Assembly (NCBI RefSeq): GCF_009928445.1
Contig: NZ_JAABNO010000034.1
Span: 1 to 54,623 of the forward strand
Direction of reading: 5' to 3'
DNA length: 54,623 bases
Source: Clostridium sp. C8-1-8
GTDB taxonomy: Bacteria > Bacillota > Clostridia > Clostridiales > Clostridiaceae
The position numbers and the translations under genes are program-made. Within the stretch, counting starts at the first letter, position 1; each line of letters opens with the position of its first letter. This document shows, piece after piece, positions 9,691 to 18,180 of the stretch. The notes under the pieces were generated by a model that worked only from the letters and a program-made list of their open reading frames with translations, was not told where the DNA came from and searched no databases.

Positions 9691-9993
9691 TTATTCACAT
9701 GTTGATAACTATGTTGATAAATTTATAGATTTAAACTTATCAACATATGTCAATAGATATTAGATAACACTATCAACATTGGTATAATAATAGAAAAAAG
9801 GCTAAAAATATATAATGTAAAAGCCACTTATATACACAAAGTAACAAGTTATGCACAGACTTATCAACAGTTGTGGATAAGTATTAGTGGATTAACAATT
9901 TATACACAGCCACTACATAATAATATCATAAAGAAAGAGGCCTGTTCAATAACTTATCCACAAAAAATATATGTGATCATAAAATTATCAACA
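9691..9993. promoter_or_regulatory. oriC: oriC DnaA-box cluster, dnaA-rpmH side
   Basis: I count 11 DnaA boxes with at most one or two departures from TTATCCACA: 9691-9699, 9700-9708 (reverse), 9712-9720 (reverse), 9737-9745, 9770-9778, 9849-9857, 9861-9869, 9872-9880 (reverse, exact), 9900-9908, 9954-9962 (exact) and 9985-9993. Several use the TTATCAACA variant. The remaining sequence is AT-rich spacer. Together with 7979-8188 this makes a bipartite origin with dnaA in the middle, as in Bacillus. Confidence 0.9.
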
Positions 9994-10006
9994 ACTATTG
10001 ATTTTC

Positions 10007-10035
10007 TTGACATAAAAGCACTTGAAATATATAAT
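10007..10035 (+). promoter_or_regulatory. Promoter of rpmH
   Basis: Perfect TTGACA (10007-10012), 17-base spacer, perfect TATAAT (10030-10035). It is placed 89 bases before rpmH and next to the last DnaA box. Confidence 0.93.
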
Positions 10036-10123
10036 TAAAAAGTAAATCTTAAAACGCATAAGATTCAGTGACAGAATAGTTTTTCACTATAAAACATAAT
10101 TAACTAAAGGGGGTGTATTTTAC

Positions 10124-10258
10124 ATGTTCATGACATACCAACCTAAAAAGAAACAAAGAAAAAGAGAGCATGGCTTCAGAAAGAGAATGGCTACTGCATC
10201 AGGTAGAACAGTTCTTAAGAGAAGAAGACAAAAAGGTAGAAAGAGATTGACAGCATAA
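10124..10258 (+). CDS. rpmH: 50S ribosomal protein L34
   Basis: A 44-residue, very basic protein, too short for most ORF finders. It begins MFMTYQPKKKQRKREHGF and ends RQKGRKRLTA, the standard L34 pattern. It has a strong AAAGGGGGTG ribosome binding site, with ATG at 10124 (an alternative ATG lies two codons later). It is the first gene of the rightward operon and a universal oriC neighbour. Confidence 0.98.
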   Translation: MFMTYQPKKKQRKREHGFRKRMATASGRTVLKRRRQKGRKRLTA

Positions 10259-10280
10259 GGGCCGCTTTTGTGGCCTTTTT
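10257..10280 (+). terminator. Terminator or attenuator between rpmH and rnpA
   Basis: GGCCGC (10260-10265), loop TTTT, GTGGCC (10270-10275), then TTTTT. Three outer pairs begin in the rpmH stop codon. This probably keeps L34 transcripts more abundant than the RNase P protein. Confidence 0.75.
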
Positions 10281-10315
10281 CTGCAACTGCAGAAATAAAG
10301 GAGAATATCGAAGCT

Positions 10316-10705
10316 ATGGCAGATCAAAAACTAAGAAAAAACATGGAATTTAGAAATGTGTATAGACGAGGGAAATCCTTTGCTAATGATTTGCTTGTAT
10401 TATATATATATAATAATAGAAGAAATAGAGACGAGAAAGGTCTACCTTATAATAGGGTAGGTATTTCTGTAAGTAAAAAAGTTGGAATTAGTGTAATAAG
10501 AAGTAGAGCTAAGAGATTGATAAGTGAAAGTTATAGATTGAATAATGAGAATATAAAAAGAGGAAATGATTTAGTATTTATTGCAAGAGTAGCTATAAAT
10601 GACAAAACCTATTGGGAAGTCCAAAAAGCTATGATCAATTTATTTAATAAGGCAGGATTAATAAAAAATGAAAAGGATTTTAATTCTTCTAATAAAGTTC
10701 TATAG
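10316..10705 (+). CDS. rnpA: Ribonuclease P protein component
   Basis: Protein partner of RNase P RNA, used in tRNA 5'-end maturation; 129 residues from the ATG at 10316. The frame opens 16 codons earlier, but that part reads through the terminator hairpin, and AAAGGAG (10297-10303) sits before this ATG, although the 12-base gap is long. Family features are the FRNVYRRGKS start and VGISVSKKVG followed by RSRAKRLISESYR, the RNR-type motif. Its last 38 bases overlap yidD. Confidence 0.95.
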   Translation: MADQKLRKNMEFRNVYRRGKSFANDLLVLYIYNNRRNRDEKGLPYNRVGISVSKKVGISVIRSRAKRLISESYRLNNENIKRGNDLVFIARVAINDKTYWEVQKAMINLFNKAGLIKNEKDFNSSNKVL

Positions 10706-10877
10706 AAAGTTTATATCGCCTTTAAAGAGACCTTCTTGTATATATTATCCTACTTGTTCTCAGTACGCAATTGAAGCTATACAAAAATATGGAGCCTTAA
10801 AAGGTGGTTTCATGTCAATAAAACGAATATTAAGATGCCATCCATTTCATGAGGGTGGATATGACCCTGTGAAATAA
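10668..10877 (+). CDS. yidD: Membrane protein insertion efficiency factor YidD
   Basis: 69 residues with the family core FISPLKRPSCIYYPTCSQYA and the ending CHPFHEGGYDPV. YidD is a small amphipathic membrane-associated protein that helps Sec/YidC insertion. Its start lies inside rnpA (38-base overlap), the common arrangement and a sign of translational coupling. Confidence 0.95.
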   Translation: MKRILILLIKFYRKFISPLKRPSCIYYPTCSQYAIEAIQKYGALKGGFMSIKRILRCHPFHEGGYDPVK

Positions 10878-10899
10878 GAGAGTGTAGGAGGTTAGAGTT

Positions 10900-11580
10900 T
10901 TGTTACAACCAATAATTAATTTCTTAACTGATGTTTTTACGGCACTTCATAATATGGTAGTCAGCATAGGTATTACTCACGTTGGTACATCTTATGTATT
11001 GGCTATTTTTATATTGACCGTAATTGTTAGGTTAATATTATTACCGTTAAATATTAAACAGATAAGATCACAGGCTAAGATGCAAGAGGTTCAACCAATA
11101 GTCCAAGAAATGCAAAAAAAACATAAAAATGATCCTCAAAAAGCACAGATGGAAATGATGAGAATATATAAAGAAAATAATGTTAGTCCTTTCAGCGGAT
11201 GCTTACCATTATTAATACAAATGCCAATTCTATTCGCATTATACGGCGTATTTTCAAAGATAAATGTACAGGGGGCTTCTTTCTTATGGATTCCTAATTT
11301 ATATGCTAAAGACCCATGGTATGTTTTACCTGTAGTATCTGCAATTACAACTTATTTATCTTCATACTTAGCAACAAAATCAACAGCTGCTACAACTCAA
11401 CAAGCTGGTGGTATGAATATGGGATCTATGAATATAGGTATGGCAATAATGATGGGTGTTATGGCTATTAACTTTAGATCTGCATTAGTTCTTTATTGGA
11501 TAATGGGTAACTTAATACAAGTAGTTCAAACTTATTTTTTAGTAGTGGTACCAGCTAAGAAAAAAGCATTAGCAAGTTAA
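10900..11580 (+). CDS. yidC: Membrane insertase YidC/OxaA/SpoIIIJ
   Basis: Inserts membrane proteins alone or with SecYEG; 226 residues, the short clostridial form. It starts at a TTG with AGGAGG 8 bases upstream. About five membrane segments are visible: residues 7-25, 28-52 (with the conserved polar arginine in TVIVRLILLP), a cytoplasmic charged hairpin about 55-95 (IRSQAKMQEVQP), then 98-118, about 135-155 and 175-220. No lipoprotein cysteine is seen, unlike Bacillus SpoIIIJ. A Met/Gly-rich loop (GGMNMGSMNIGMA) precedes the last helices. Confidence 0.95.
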   Translation: MLQPIINFLTDVFTALHNMVVSIGITHVGTSYVLAIFILTVIVRLILLPLNIKQIRSQAKMQEVQPIVQEMQKKHKNDPQKAQMEMMRIYKENNVSPFSGCLPLLIQMPILFALYGVFSKINVQGASFLWIPNLYAKDPWYVLPVVSAITTYLSSYLATKSTAATTQQAGGMNMGSMNIGMAIMMGVMAINFRSALVLYWIMGNLIQVVQTYFLVVVPAKKKALAS

Positions 11581-11638
11581 TATATAGATATATTTTAAGT
11601 ACTAAGCTTTTTAGTATAATAAGGTGGGTGACTAGGGT

Positions 11639-12271
11639 ATGCAAAAAACTTTAGAAGTTACGGGAAAGACTGTAGAGGAAGCTCTAAAGAATGCTCTAAA
11701 AGAATTAAATGTTACGGAAGATAAAGTTGAATATAACGTTGTTGAAGAAGGTAGTAGAGGTTTATTTAATCTTATTGGGTCAAAACCTGCAAAAATTGTT
11801 GTGACAGTTAAAAGAGACTATGTTCTTGAGGCTAAGACATTTTTAAGAAGTGTATTAGATTCTATGGACATAAAGGCTGAGATAAGAATAGTAGAAGAAG
11901 ATAATGTTTTAAATATTAATCTATTAGGACCTAAAATGGGGGTTATAATAGGTTATAGAGGAGAAACACTTGATTCGCTTCAATATCTTGTGAGCCTAGT
12001 TGTTAATAAAGGTCATGATATACCTTATAAAAGAGTTGTTTTAGACACAGAAAACTACAGAGGTAAAAGAGAAGAAACCTTAAAGAGATTAGCTGATAAA
12101 ACAGCATATAAGGTTAGAAAGTCTGGAAGACCATTTAAGCTTGAACCTATGAATCCATATGAGAGAAGAGTTATACATTCAGCTCTTCAAGGTAACTCCA
12201 CTGTATATACCTATAGTGAGGGAGAAGAGCCATATAGAAGAATAGTGGTCGATATAAGAAAAGAAAAGTAG
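11639..12271 (+). CDS. jag: RNA-binding protein Jag/KhpB
   Basis: 210 residues with the Jag_N domain (residues 1-50, KTVEEALKNALKELN), a KH-like domain with GVIIGYRGETLDSLQYL near 105-122, and an R3H domain with NPYERRVIHSAL near 180. KhpB homologues bind RNA and affect cell division in streptococci. It starts 58 bases after yidC, its usual partner, and ends at a strong terminator. Confidence 0.95.
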   Translation: MQKTLEVTGKTVEEALKNALKELNVTEDKVEYNVVEEGSRGLFNLIGSKPAKIVVTVKRDYVLEAKTFLRSVLDSMDIKAEIRIVEEDNVLNINLLGPKMGVIIGYRGETLDSLQYLVSLVVNKGHDIPYKRVVLDTENYRGKREETLKRLADKTAYKVRKSGRPFKLEPMNPYERRVIHSALQGNSTVYTYSEGEEPYRRIVVDIRKEK

Positions 12272-12272
12272 A

Positions 12273-12297
12273 GGAAAGCCTTTTAGGCTTTCCTTTT
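12273..12297 (+). terminator. Terminator after jag
   Basis: Perfect 9-base-pair stem GGAAAGCCT/AGGCTTTCC with a TTT loop, then TTTT. It begins one base after the jag stop. Confidence 0.92.
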
Positions 12298-12344
12298 GAC
12301 TATTTATCATAAATATATAAGAAAATGTACTCAATGAATTTAGA

Positions 12345-12397
12345 AAAGCCTATTAGCAATTTTTCATCAATAATCTTTGACTAATAAGGCTTATTTT
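12345..12397 (+). terminator. Second terminator-like hairpin after jag
   Basis: AGCCTATTAG pairs with CTAATAAGGCT (one bulge) across a roughly 30-base loop and is followed by TTATTTTTG. No gene lies between it and the jag terminator. It may be a backup terminator. Confidence 0.55.
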
Positions 12398-12831
12398 TGT
12401 AAAATGGATATTAGTTTTAAAGATGTATTTAGAGGTTAGGTTATATTAAGAAAGATCATATAAGGTTATGATAATAATAATGAATATTTTAATCTTAGTT
12501 TCAGTTAGAGTAATCTGTTGGGATTATTATCAATCATGGAAAAGATTTAAAATAAATCTTCTTAAGATGATAAATTTATATATTTATAAATTGTTATATT
12601 TATATAAATATATAGTGTTTATGAGGGTTTGATGACCTGTTATTATATAAAAACGCTTATATGAAGCTAAAGTTTTGGATAAAGTTATTGGCTGCTCAGT
12701 TTTTCACATATACATTGGGAAAGGCAGATGTGAAAAAGTTCATTAGATAATCACACTTTAGCGACCTTTTTATCAGTACATATATTAAGAGGAGATACTA
12801 TAAATTTAAATTTTATATTAAGGAGGACAGC
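12398..12831 (+). other. Intergenic region before mnmE, containing repeat copy A
   Basis: No gene is seen. Apart from the repeat at 12702-12771 it is AT-rich. The end holds AAGGAGG for mnmE. Confidence 0.6.
12702..12771 (+). repeat. Dispersed intergenic repeat, copy A
   Basis: TTTCACAT (12702-12709) pairs with ATGTGAAA (12728-12735). The core CATATACATTGGGAAAGGCA is followed by an AAAAAG...TTTAGCGACCTTTTT tail. The same core and tail recur at 17915-17990 and 47824-47897. Confidence 0.7.
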
Positions 12832-14208
12832 ATGAGAGAATTTGATACAATAGCTGCTGTTGCAACTGCACTAGGTGAAGGTGGAATTTCTATTATAAGG
12901 ATTTCTGGCAATGAATCACTAGATATAGTATCTAAGATTTTTAGAGGAAAGAGCAATGCAAGCATATTAGAAATGAAGCCTTATACTATGAGGTACGGTA
13001 AGATAGTAGATTCAAAAGAAGAAATAGTTGATGAAGTTATTATAAGTTATATGAAGGGTCCAAAAAGCTTTACAGCTGAGGATACTGTAGAGATCAATTG
13101 CCACGGAGGAGTTACATCTACAAATAGCGTTCTTCAAGAAGTTATAAAGGCTGGAGCGAGACTTGCTGAGCCAGGTGAGTTTACAAAAAGAGCATTTTTA
13201 AATGGCAGAATAGACCTGACTCAGGCTGAAGCGGTTATAGATATAATAAGAGCTAAAACAGATTTATCTATGAAGGCTGCTATGATGCAGAGTCAAGGAA
13301 CCCTTTCCCGGGAAATAAATGCTTTAAGAGAAAAGCTATTGAATGTATTGGCTCTTATAGAATTCGCAGTAGACTTTACAGAGGATGATGAAGAACCAGA
13401 TGAAACCATACCTTTAAGAGTTGGGGAAAACCTTAGATCTGTAATAAGTGAGATTAATAGGTTATTATCTAGTGCTGATGAGGGAAAGATAATAAGAGAT
13501 GGACTTAGTATGGTTATAGTGGGTAAGCCAAATGTTGGTAAATCATCGCTGTTGAATGCTTTATTAAAAGAAAAGAGAGCTATAGTTACCAATATACCAG
13601 GTACTACTAGAGATGTTATAGAAGAATATATAAATTTAGATGGAATACCTGTTAGAATTATTGATACGGCTGGAATAAGAGAAACTGAAGACGAAGTAGA
13701 AAAAATCGGTGTTGAAAAGTCAAAACAAAAGATTGATGAGGCTGATATAATAATATTTATGATTGACGTTAGCAGAGAACTAGATCAAGAAGATAGAGAA
13801 ATATTAAGCTTCATTAAAGATAAAAAGTATATAACTTTATGTAATAAGGTTGATTTAGATAGAAGTATAAGAAGTAATGAAATAGATGAACTTAATAATA
13901 AGATAGATATCTCAACAGTTACTGGGTATGGAATAGATAATCTAAAGGATATGATAAAACAGTTATTCTTCAGTGGTAACATAGATAAAGAGAGCTTAAT
14001 AATAACTAATACAAGACATAAGCAGGCTCTTTATAGAGCTAAAGAAAACTGTGATGTTGCCTTAAAGCAGGTTGAAAATCATGAGTATTTAGATTTAATT
14101 TCTATATATGTAACAACTGGGTTAAGAGCACTTGGAGAAATTACTGGATCGGAACTTGAAGAGGACTTAGTAAATAAATTATTTTCAGAATTCTGTGTTG
14201 GAAAATAG
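12832..14208 (+). CDS. mnmE: tRNA modification GTPase MnmE (TrmE)
   Basis: With MnmG it forms the (carboxymethyl)aminomethyl group on uridine 34 of tRNAs. 458 residues: an N-terminal folate-binding domain (1-118), a helical domain, and a G domain with P-loop GKPNVGKSS near 224, TTRDVIEEY, DTAGIRET and NKVD. It ends in the catalytic CVGK (C(V/I)GK motif). Strong AAGGAGG ribosome binding site. mnmG and rsmG follow. A Noc-box-like palindrome lies inside at 13304-13316. Confidence 0.98.
   Translation: MREFDTIAAVATALGEGGISIIRISGNESLDIVSKIFRGKSNASILEMKPYTMRYGKIVDSKEEIVDEVIISYMKGPKSFTAEDTVEINCHGGVTSTNSVLQEVIKAGARLAEPGEFTKRAFLNGRIDLTQAEAVIDIIRAKTDLSMKAAMMQSQGTLSREINALREKLLNVLALIEFAVDFTEDDEEPDETIPLRVGENLRSVISEINRLLSSADEGKIIRDGLSMVIVGKPNVGKSSLLNALLKEKRAIVTNIPGTTRDVIEEYINLDGIPVRIIDTAGIRETEDEVEKIGVEKSKQKIDEADIIIFMIDVSRELDQEDREILSFIKDKKYITLCNKVDLDRSIRSNEIDELNNKIDISTVTGYGIDNLKDMIKQLFFSGNIDKESLIITNTRHKQALYRAKENCDVALKQVENHEYLDLISIYVTTGLRALGEITGSELEEDLVNKLFSEFCVGK
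13303..13316. promoter_or_regulatory. Candidate Noc-binding site inside mnmE
   Basis: CTTTCCCGGGAAAT matches 13 of 14 bases of the Bacillus Noc box ATTTCCCGGGAAAT and contains a perfect 12-base palindrome. It uses the codon CGG for arginine, while nearly every other arginine in this gene is AGA or AGG. I saw no other CCCGGG in the window. Confidence 0.6.
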
Positions 14209-14218
14209 GAGAATTAAT

Positions 14219-16117
14219 ATGAAATACTTAGCGGGAGAATATGATGTAATTGTTATAGGGGCTGGGCATGCTGGCTGTGAAGCAGCACTAGCTTCTGCTA
14301 GAATAGGGTGTAAGACACTGGTATGTACTATGAATCTTGATAGTATAGCTTTAATGCCTTGTAATCCTAATATAGGTGGTACAGCAAAAGGACACTTAGT
14401 TAGAGAAGTTGATGCACTTGGTGGAGAAATGGGTATTAATATAGATAATACTTTTATTCAATCAAGAATGCTTAATACATCCAAGGGGCCAGCTGTTCAC
14501 TCACTTAGAGCACAAGCTGATAAAAAGAAATATCAACAAAGGATGAAGAGGGTACTTGAAAATCAAGAAAACCTATATATAAGACAGATTGAGGTTATAG
14601 AATTAGATGTAGAGGACGGAAAAGTAGTAGGGGTTCAAACAAAAAATGGAGCTTACTTTAAGACTAAGGCTGTCGTTGTTTGTACAGGAACATATCTTAA
14701 GTCCAGAATTATAATTGGTGATGTAAGTTATAATGGAGGGCCAAATGGGTTATTCCCTGCGAATGAGTTCTCAAAAAGTCTTTTGGATTTAGGAATCTCG
14801 CTTAGAAGATTTAAGACAGGGACTCCAGCTAGAATAAATAAAAGATCTGTAGATTTCACCAAAATGGTTGAACAGCCTGGAGATGTAAGAATAATACCAT
14901 TCTCATTTATGAGTGATAACATAGATAGAGAACAGGTTTCTTGTTGGCTAACCTATACTAATGATAAAACTCATGACATAATAAAACAGAACATACATAG
15001 ATCACCTATGTACAACGGATCAATAGAAGGTGTAGGACCTAGATATTGTCCATCTATTGAAGATAAAGTTATGAGATTCCAAGATAAGAACCAACATCAA
15101 ATTTTCATAGAACCAGAAGGAGAAGATACTTCTGAAATGTATGTTGGGGGCATGAGTTCATCATTACCAGAAGATGTTCAGGTTGAGATGCTTAAGACAA
15201 TAGCTGGCCTTGAAGATGTTGAAATGATGAGAACAGCTTATGCTATTGAATATGACTGTATAGATCCTACTCAACTTAAACCTTCATTAGAGTTTAAGAA
15301 CATTGAAGGATTATTCGGAGCAGGACAATTAAATGGTAGCTCAGGATATGAGGAAGCTGCTGCACAAGGAATTGTTGCAGGAATTAATGCTGCTTTAAAG
15401 GTTAAGGAAAGAGAACCTATGATATTAACTAGAAGTGATGGATATATAGGCGTTCTAATTGATGACTTAGTTACAAAAGGAACTAATGAACCTTATAGAA
15501 TGATGACTTCTAGAGCTGAATATAGACTGTTATTAAGACAAGACAACGCTGACTTAAGACTAACACCTATTGGTTACAAATCTGGATTAGTTACTGAAGA
15601 AAGATATGAAAGATTCATGACAAGAAAGAACAATATAGATTCAGAGTTAGAGAGACTTAAAAATCTCCAGATTACTAACAAGCAAGAAGTTAATCAATTC
15701 TTAGAATCATTAGGATCAGCAGAGCTTAGAAAACCTATTAGCATGTATGAGCTTATAAAGAGACCTGAGTTAAGTTATTTCTCAGTAGCAGAATTAGATA
15801 AAGATAGACCAGAATTGCCATATGATATAGGTGAACAAGTTGATATAGTTGCTAAGTATGAAGGATATATAGAAAAGCAACTAGAACAAGTAGCTCAGTT
15901 TAAGAAGTTTGAGAATAGACGTATTCCTGAGGACATTGAATATAGTAATGTTAATAGTTTAAGAATTGAAGCTGTACAAAAGTTGTCAAAGATCCGTCCT
16001 ATAAGTATAGGGCAGGCATCTAGAATATCTGGAGTTTCGCCAGCAGATATTTCAGTATTACTTATATATCTAGAAGGTTATTTCAGAAAAAATAGTAATA
16101 CGATGGAGGAAGTGTAG
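14219..16117 (+). CDS. mnmG: tRNA uridine-5-carboxymethylaminomethyl enzyme MnmG (GidA)
   Basis: FAD enzyme partner of MnmE, 632 residues. The Rossmann FAD motif VIGAGHAGCEAA starts near residue 12. The conserved CNPNIGGTAKGHLVREVDALGG and GLFGAGQLNGSSGYEEAAAQG segments are intact. I chose the ATG at 14219, with TAGGAG upstream; an in-frame start 8 codons earlier would overlap mnmE. It begins 10 bases after the mnmE stop. Confidence 0.98.
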   Translation: MKYLAGEYDVIVIGAGHAGCEAALASARIGCKTLVCTMNLDSIALMPCNPNIGGTAKGHLVREVDALGGEMGINIDNTFIQSRMLNTSKGPAVHSLRAQADKKKYQQRMKRVLENQENLYIRQIEVIELDVEDGKVVGVQTKNGAYFKTKAVVVCTGTYLKSRIIIGDVSYNGGPNGLFPANEFSKSLLDLGISLRRFKTGTPARINKRSVDFTKMVEQPGDVRIIPFSFMSDNIDREQVSCWLTYTNDKTHDIIKQNIHRSPMYNGSIEGVGPRYCPSIEDKVMRFQDKNQHQIFIEPEGEDTSEMYVGGMSSSLPEDVQVEMLKTIAGLEDVEMMRTAYAIEYDCIDPTQLKPSLEFKNIEGLFGAGQLNGSSGYEEAAAQGIVAGINAALKVKEREPMILTRSDGYIGVLIDDLVTKGTNEPYRMMTSRAEYRLLLRQDNADLRLTPIGYKSGLVTEERYERFMTRKNNIDSELERLKNLQITNKQEVNQFLESLGSAELRKPISMYELIKRPELSYFSVAELDKDRPELPYDIGEQVDIVAKYEGYIEKQLEQVAQFKKFENRRIPEDIEYSNVNSLRIEAVQKLSKIRPISIGQASRISGVSPADISVLLIYLEGYFRKNSNTMEEV

Positions 16118-16119
16118 TA

Positions 16120-16839
16120 ATGAAATATTATGATATACTAGAAGAAGCTTGTAGCTCTGTTGATGTAGAATTTAATGAAGATAAGTATAATAAGTTTATT
16201 ACATATATGGAGCTGCTTAAGGAATGGAATGAGAAGATTAACCTTACAGCTATTACTGAAGATGAACAAATAATAAAAAAACATTTTGTAGATTCAATAA
16301 AGGCGTTTAATTCCCCATTATTTAAATCTGCAAACAATCTAATAGATGTAGGAACTGGAGCTGGATTTCCAGGCATACCTATAGCTATAATAAGAGAAGA
16401 TTTAAAGGTTACTTTGCTAGATTCGCTTAATAAAAGAGTCAACTTTTTGAACGAAGTTATAAATAAGTTAGGATTGAACAATGTAAAGACAATTCACTCA
16501 AGAGCCGAGGATGGTGCAAGGACAAGTGAGTTAAGAGAAGGTTTTGATATTGCTACTTCAAGAGCTGTTGCTAATATGTGTGTGTTATCAGAACTTTGTA
16601 TACCGTACGTGAAAGTAAATGGTCACTTTATAGCTCTCAAGGGGCCGGCTATAGAGGAAGAACTAGAAGAGTCTAAAAATGCGGTGGCCACTTTAGGAGG
16701 AAGACTTTTAGAAGTAATCCAGGTTAATATAGAAGATACTGATTTAAAGCATAATTTAGTTGTTGTCAAAAAAATGAAAGAAACACCAAAAACTTATCCA
16801 AGAAAAGCTGGAAGTATTACAAAAAAACCTATAAAATAG
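16120..16839 (+). CDS. rsmG: 16S rRNA m7G527 methyltransferase RsmG (GidB)
   Basis: SAM-dependent methyltransferase, 239 residues. The SAM-binding motif DVGTGAGFPGIPIAI lies near residues 76-90, preceded by the family start NLTAITEDEQI. It starts 2 bases after the mnmG stop with GGAGGAAGTG upstream, so it is in the same operon. Confidence 0.97.
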   Translation: MKYYDILEEACSSVDVEFNEDKYNKFITYMELLKEWNEKINLTAITEDEQIIKKHFVDSIKAFNSPLFKSANNLIDVGTGAGFPGIPIAIIREDLKVTLLDSLNKRVNFLNEVINKLGLNNVKTIHSRAEDGARTSELREGFDIATSRAVANMCVLSELCIPYVKVNGHFIALKGPAIEEELEESKNAVATLGGRLLEVIQVNIEDTDLKHNLVVVKKMKETPKTYPRKAGSITKKPIK

Positions 16840-16995
16840 AAGTATATGTAGTTTTATAATAGAAATATAAGTAATATAATATATATTGTCGTAATATTTT
16901 TCGATGTAAAAAGAAGGAAAATTCTATTTTATAAAGAATTTGTTAAATAATGGAATAAGATGTGTTTTAACTTTTTTCGTAAGGATGGATGGGAA

Positions 16996-17781
16996 ATGCA
17001 TAAAGAAATTGTTCATGTCAATATTGATAAAATAATTCCTAATACTTATCAACCAAGAAAATTTTTTAATGAAGAGGCTCTTGATGAACTATCTCAATCT
17101 ATAAAAGAACATGGGATAATTCAACCACTTACTGTAAGGGTAAGAGGAGAGATATTTGAGCTAGTTGCAGGAGAGCGTAGATGGAGAGCAGCTAGACTTG
17201 CCAATCTAGAAGAGGTACCTTGTACCATTGTGGACATAACTGATTCTGAGTCAGCAGAGATTGCTTTACTGGAAAACCTACAAAGAGAAGACTTGAACTT
17301 TATGGAAGAGGCTGAAGCTTACTATAATCTAATTCAGGATCATCATTTTACACAGGAACAATTGGCAGAAAGATTAGGAAAAAAGCAATCTACAATAGCA
17401 AATAAATTAAGACTTCTTAAGCTAGGAGATGAAGTAAGAAATATTTGCATATCAAATAATTTAACTGAAAGACATGCAAGAGCATTACTTTCTTTACCTA
17501 ACGAAGAATTGCAGTTGAAGGTTATTAATAAAGTTATAAAACAAGGTCTTAATGTAAAGAATACTGAAGACTTGATAAACAAAGAACTTTTAAAACTAGC
17601 TGGGGAAAGTCTATCTAAAGAAGGCAAGAAAAGAATAACAGGAGTTTTCTCAGCAAAGATTTATGTTAATTCTATAAAGCAAGTATTTGATAAGTTTAAG
17701 ATACCAGCTGAATATAAGTCAAAAGACTGTGGTGAGTATGTTCAAATAACAGTTAATATACCTAAGAACGCGGCAAAGTAG
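16996..17781 (+). CDS. noc: Nucleoid occlusion protein Noc (ParB family)
   Basis: ParB-like CTP switch protein that spreads on DNA and blocks Z-ring assembly over the nucleoid; 261 residues from the ATG at 16996 (MHKEIVHVNIDKI), which fits the family better than the in-frame ATG 12 codons upstream. It has the ParB CTP-binding motif AGERRWRAARL near 68-78 and a helix-turn-helix EQLAERLGKKQSTIANKLRL near 122-141. Placed between rsmG and soj as in Bacillus. The weak AAGGA lies 10 bases away. Confidence 0.9.
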   Translation: MHKEIVHVNIDKIIPNTYQPRKFFNEEALDELSQSIKEHGIIQPLTVRVRGEIFELVAGERRWRAARLANLEEVPCTIVDITDSESAEIALLENLQREDLNFMEEAEAYYNLIQDHHFTQEQLAERLGKKQSTIANKLRLLKLGDEVRNICISNNLTERHARALLSLPNEELQLKVINKVIKQGLNVKNTEDLINKELLKLAGESLSKEGKKRITGVFSAKIYVNSIKQVFDKFKIPAEYKSKDCGEYVQITVNIPKNAAK

Positions 17782-17785
17782 ATAG

Positions 17786-17814
17786 AAAGGTTACTCTAGT
17801 AGTAGCCTTTTTTT
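17786..17814 (+). terminator. Terminator after noc
   Basis: AAAGGTTACT/AGTAGCCTTT (one G-T pair), loop CTAGT, then a run of T, 5 bases beyond the noc stop. Confidence 0.88.
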
Positions 17815-17884
17815 CGTCTAGAAAATTAATTTCTTTTGATCTAAGTTTAGTTATATCAAGTGGTTATAACAGCTATTTCGGATA

Positions 17885-17990
17885 AACACAAAAAGGCCCT
17901 TATTCGTCTTTAAGATCTTCCTCATATGGGACAGGAAAGGTAGATGGACAAAAAGTCATTGAAGAAGGTTGCTTCAGTCACCTTTCCTAT
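17885..17990 (+). repeat. Dispersed intergenic repeat, copy B
   Basis: Core CATATGGGACAGGAAAGGTA then GATGGACAAAAAG and the tail AGTCATTGAAG...CTTCAGTCACCTTT, which can form a hairpin. It is homologous to copies A and C and to the terminator at 47010-47043. Confidence 0.7.
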
Positions 17991-18007
17991 ATAAGAACCT
18001 GTAAGGT

Positions 18008-18036
18008 TTGCATTAGTTTAATAATATTGTTAAAAT
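18008..18036 (+). promoter_or_regulatory. Promoter of a candidate small RNA upstream of soj
   Basis: TTGCAT (18008-18013), 17-base spacer, TAAAAT (18031-18036). No ORF with a ribosome binding site follows before the hairpins and the terminator-like stem. Confidence 0.5.
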
Positions 18037-18042
18037 TAAGAG

Positions 18043-18180
18043 GTTAAGAAAGAGATACTATATGAGCTAGTAATTATACTTAAGCTATATTAATTAATTG
18101 CTCAAGTTATAATAAACTACTCATATTGGAATTTATCAAAATGACACTTTATAAATTCATATAAAGTGTCATTTTGTGTT
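18043..18180 (+). ncRNA. Candidate structured small RNA next to parS/soj
   Basis: Starting about 7 bases after a plausible promoter, it has a long imperfect hairpin (ATATGAG at 18059-18065 with CTCATAT at 18120-18126 plus inner matches TTAAGC/GCTCAAG). Then comes a perfect 17-base-pair stem CAAAATGACACTTTATA (18137-18153) / TATAAAGTGTCATTTTG (18160-18176) with a TTTTGTGTTT exit. The only ATG inside meets a stop after two codons. Expression is inferred. It could instead be a mobile-repeat relic. Confidence 0.5.

Noticed and set aside
9723..9753. Possible dnaA promoter with minus-strand TTGACA at 9748-9753
   Set aside because: No acceptable -10 at 16-18 bases; nearby bases belong to DnaA boxes.
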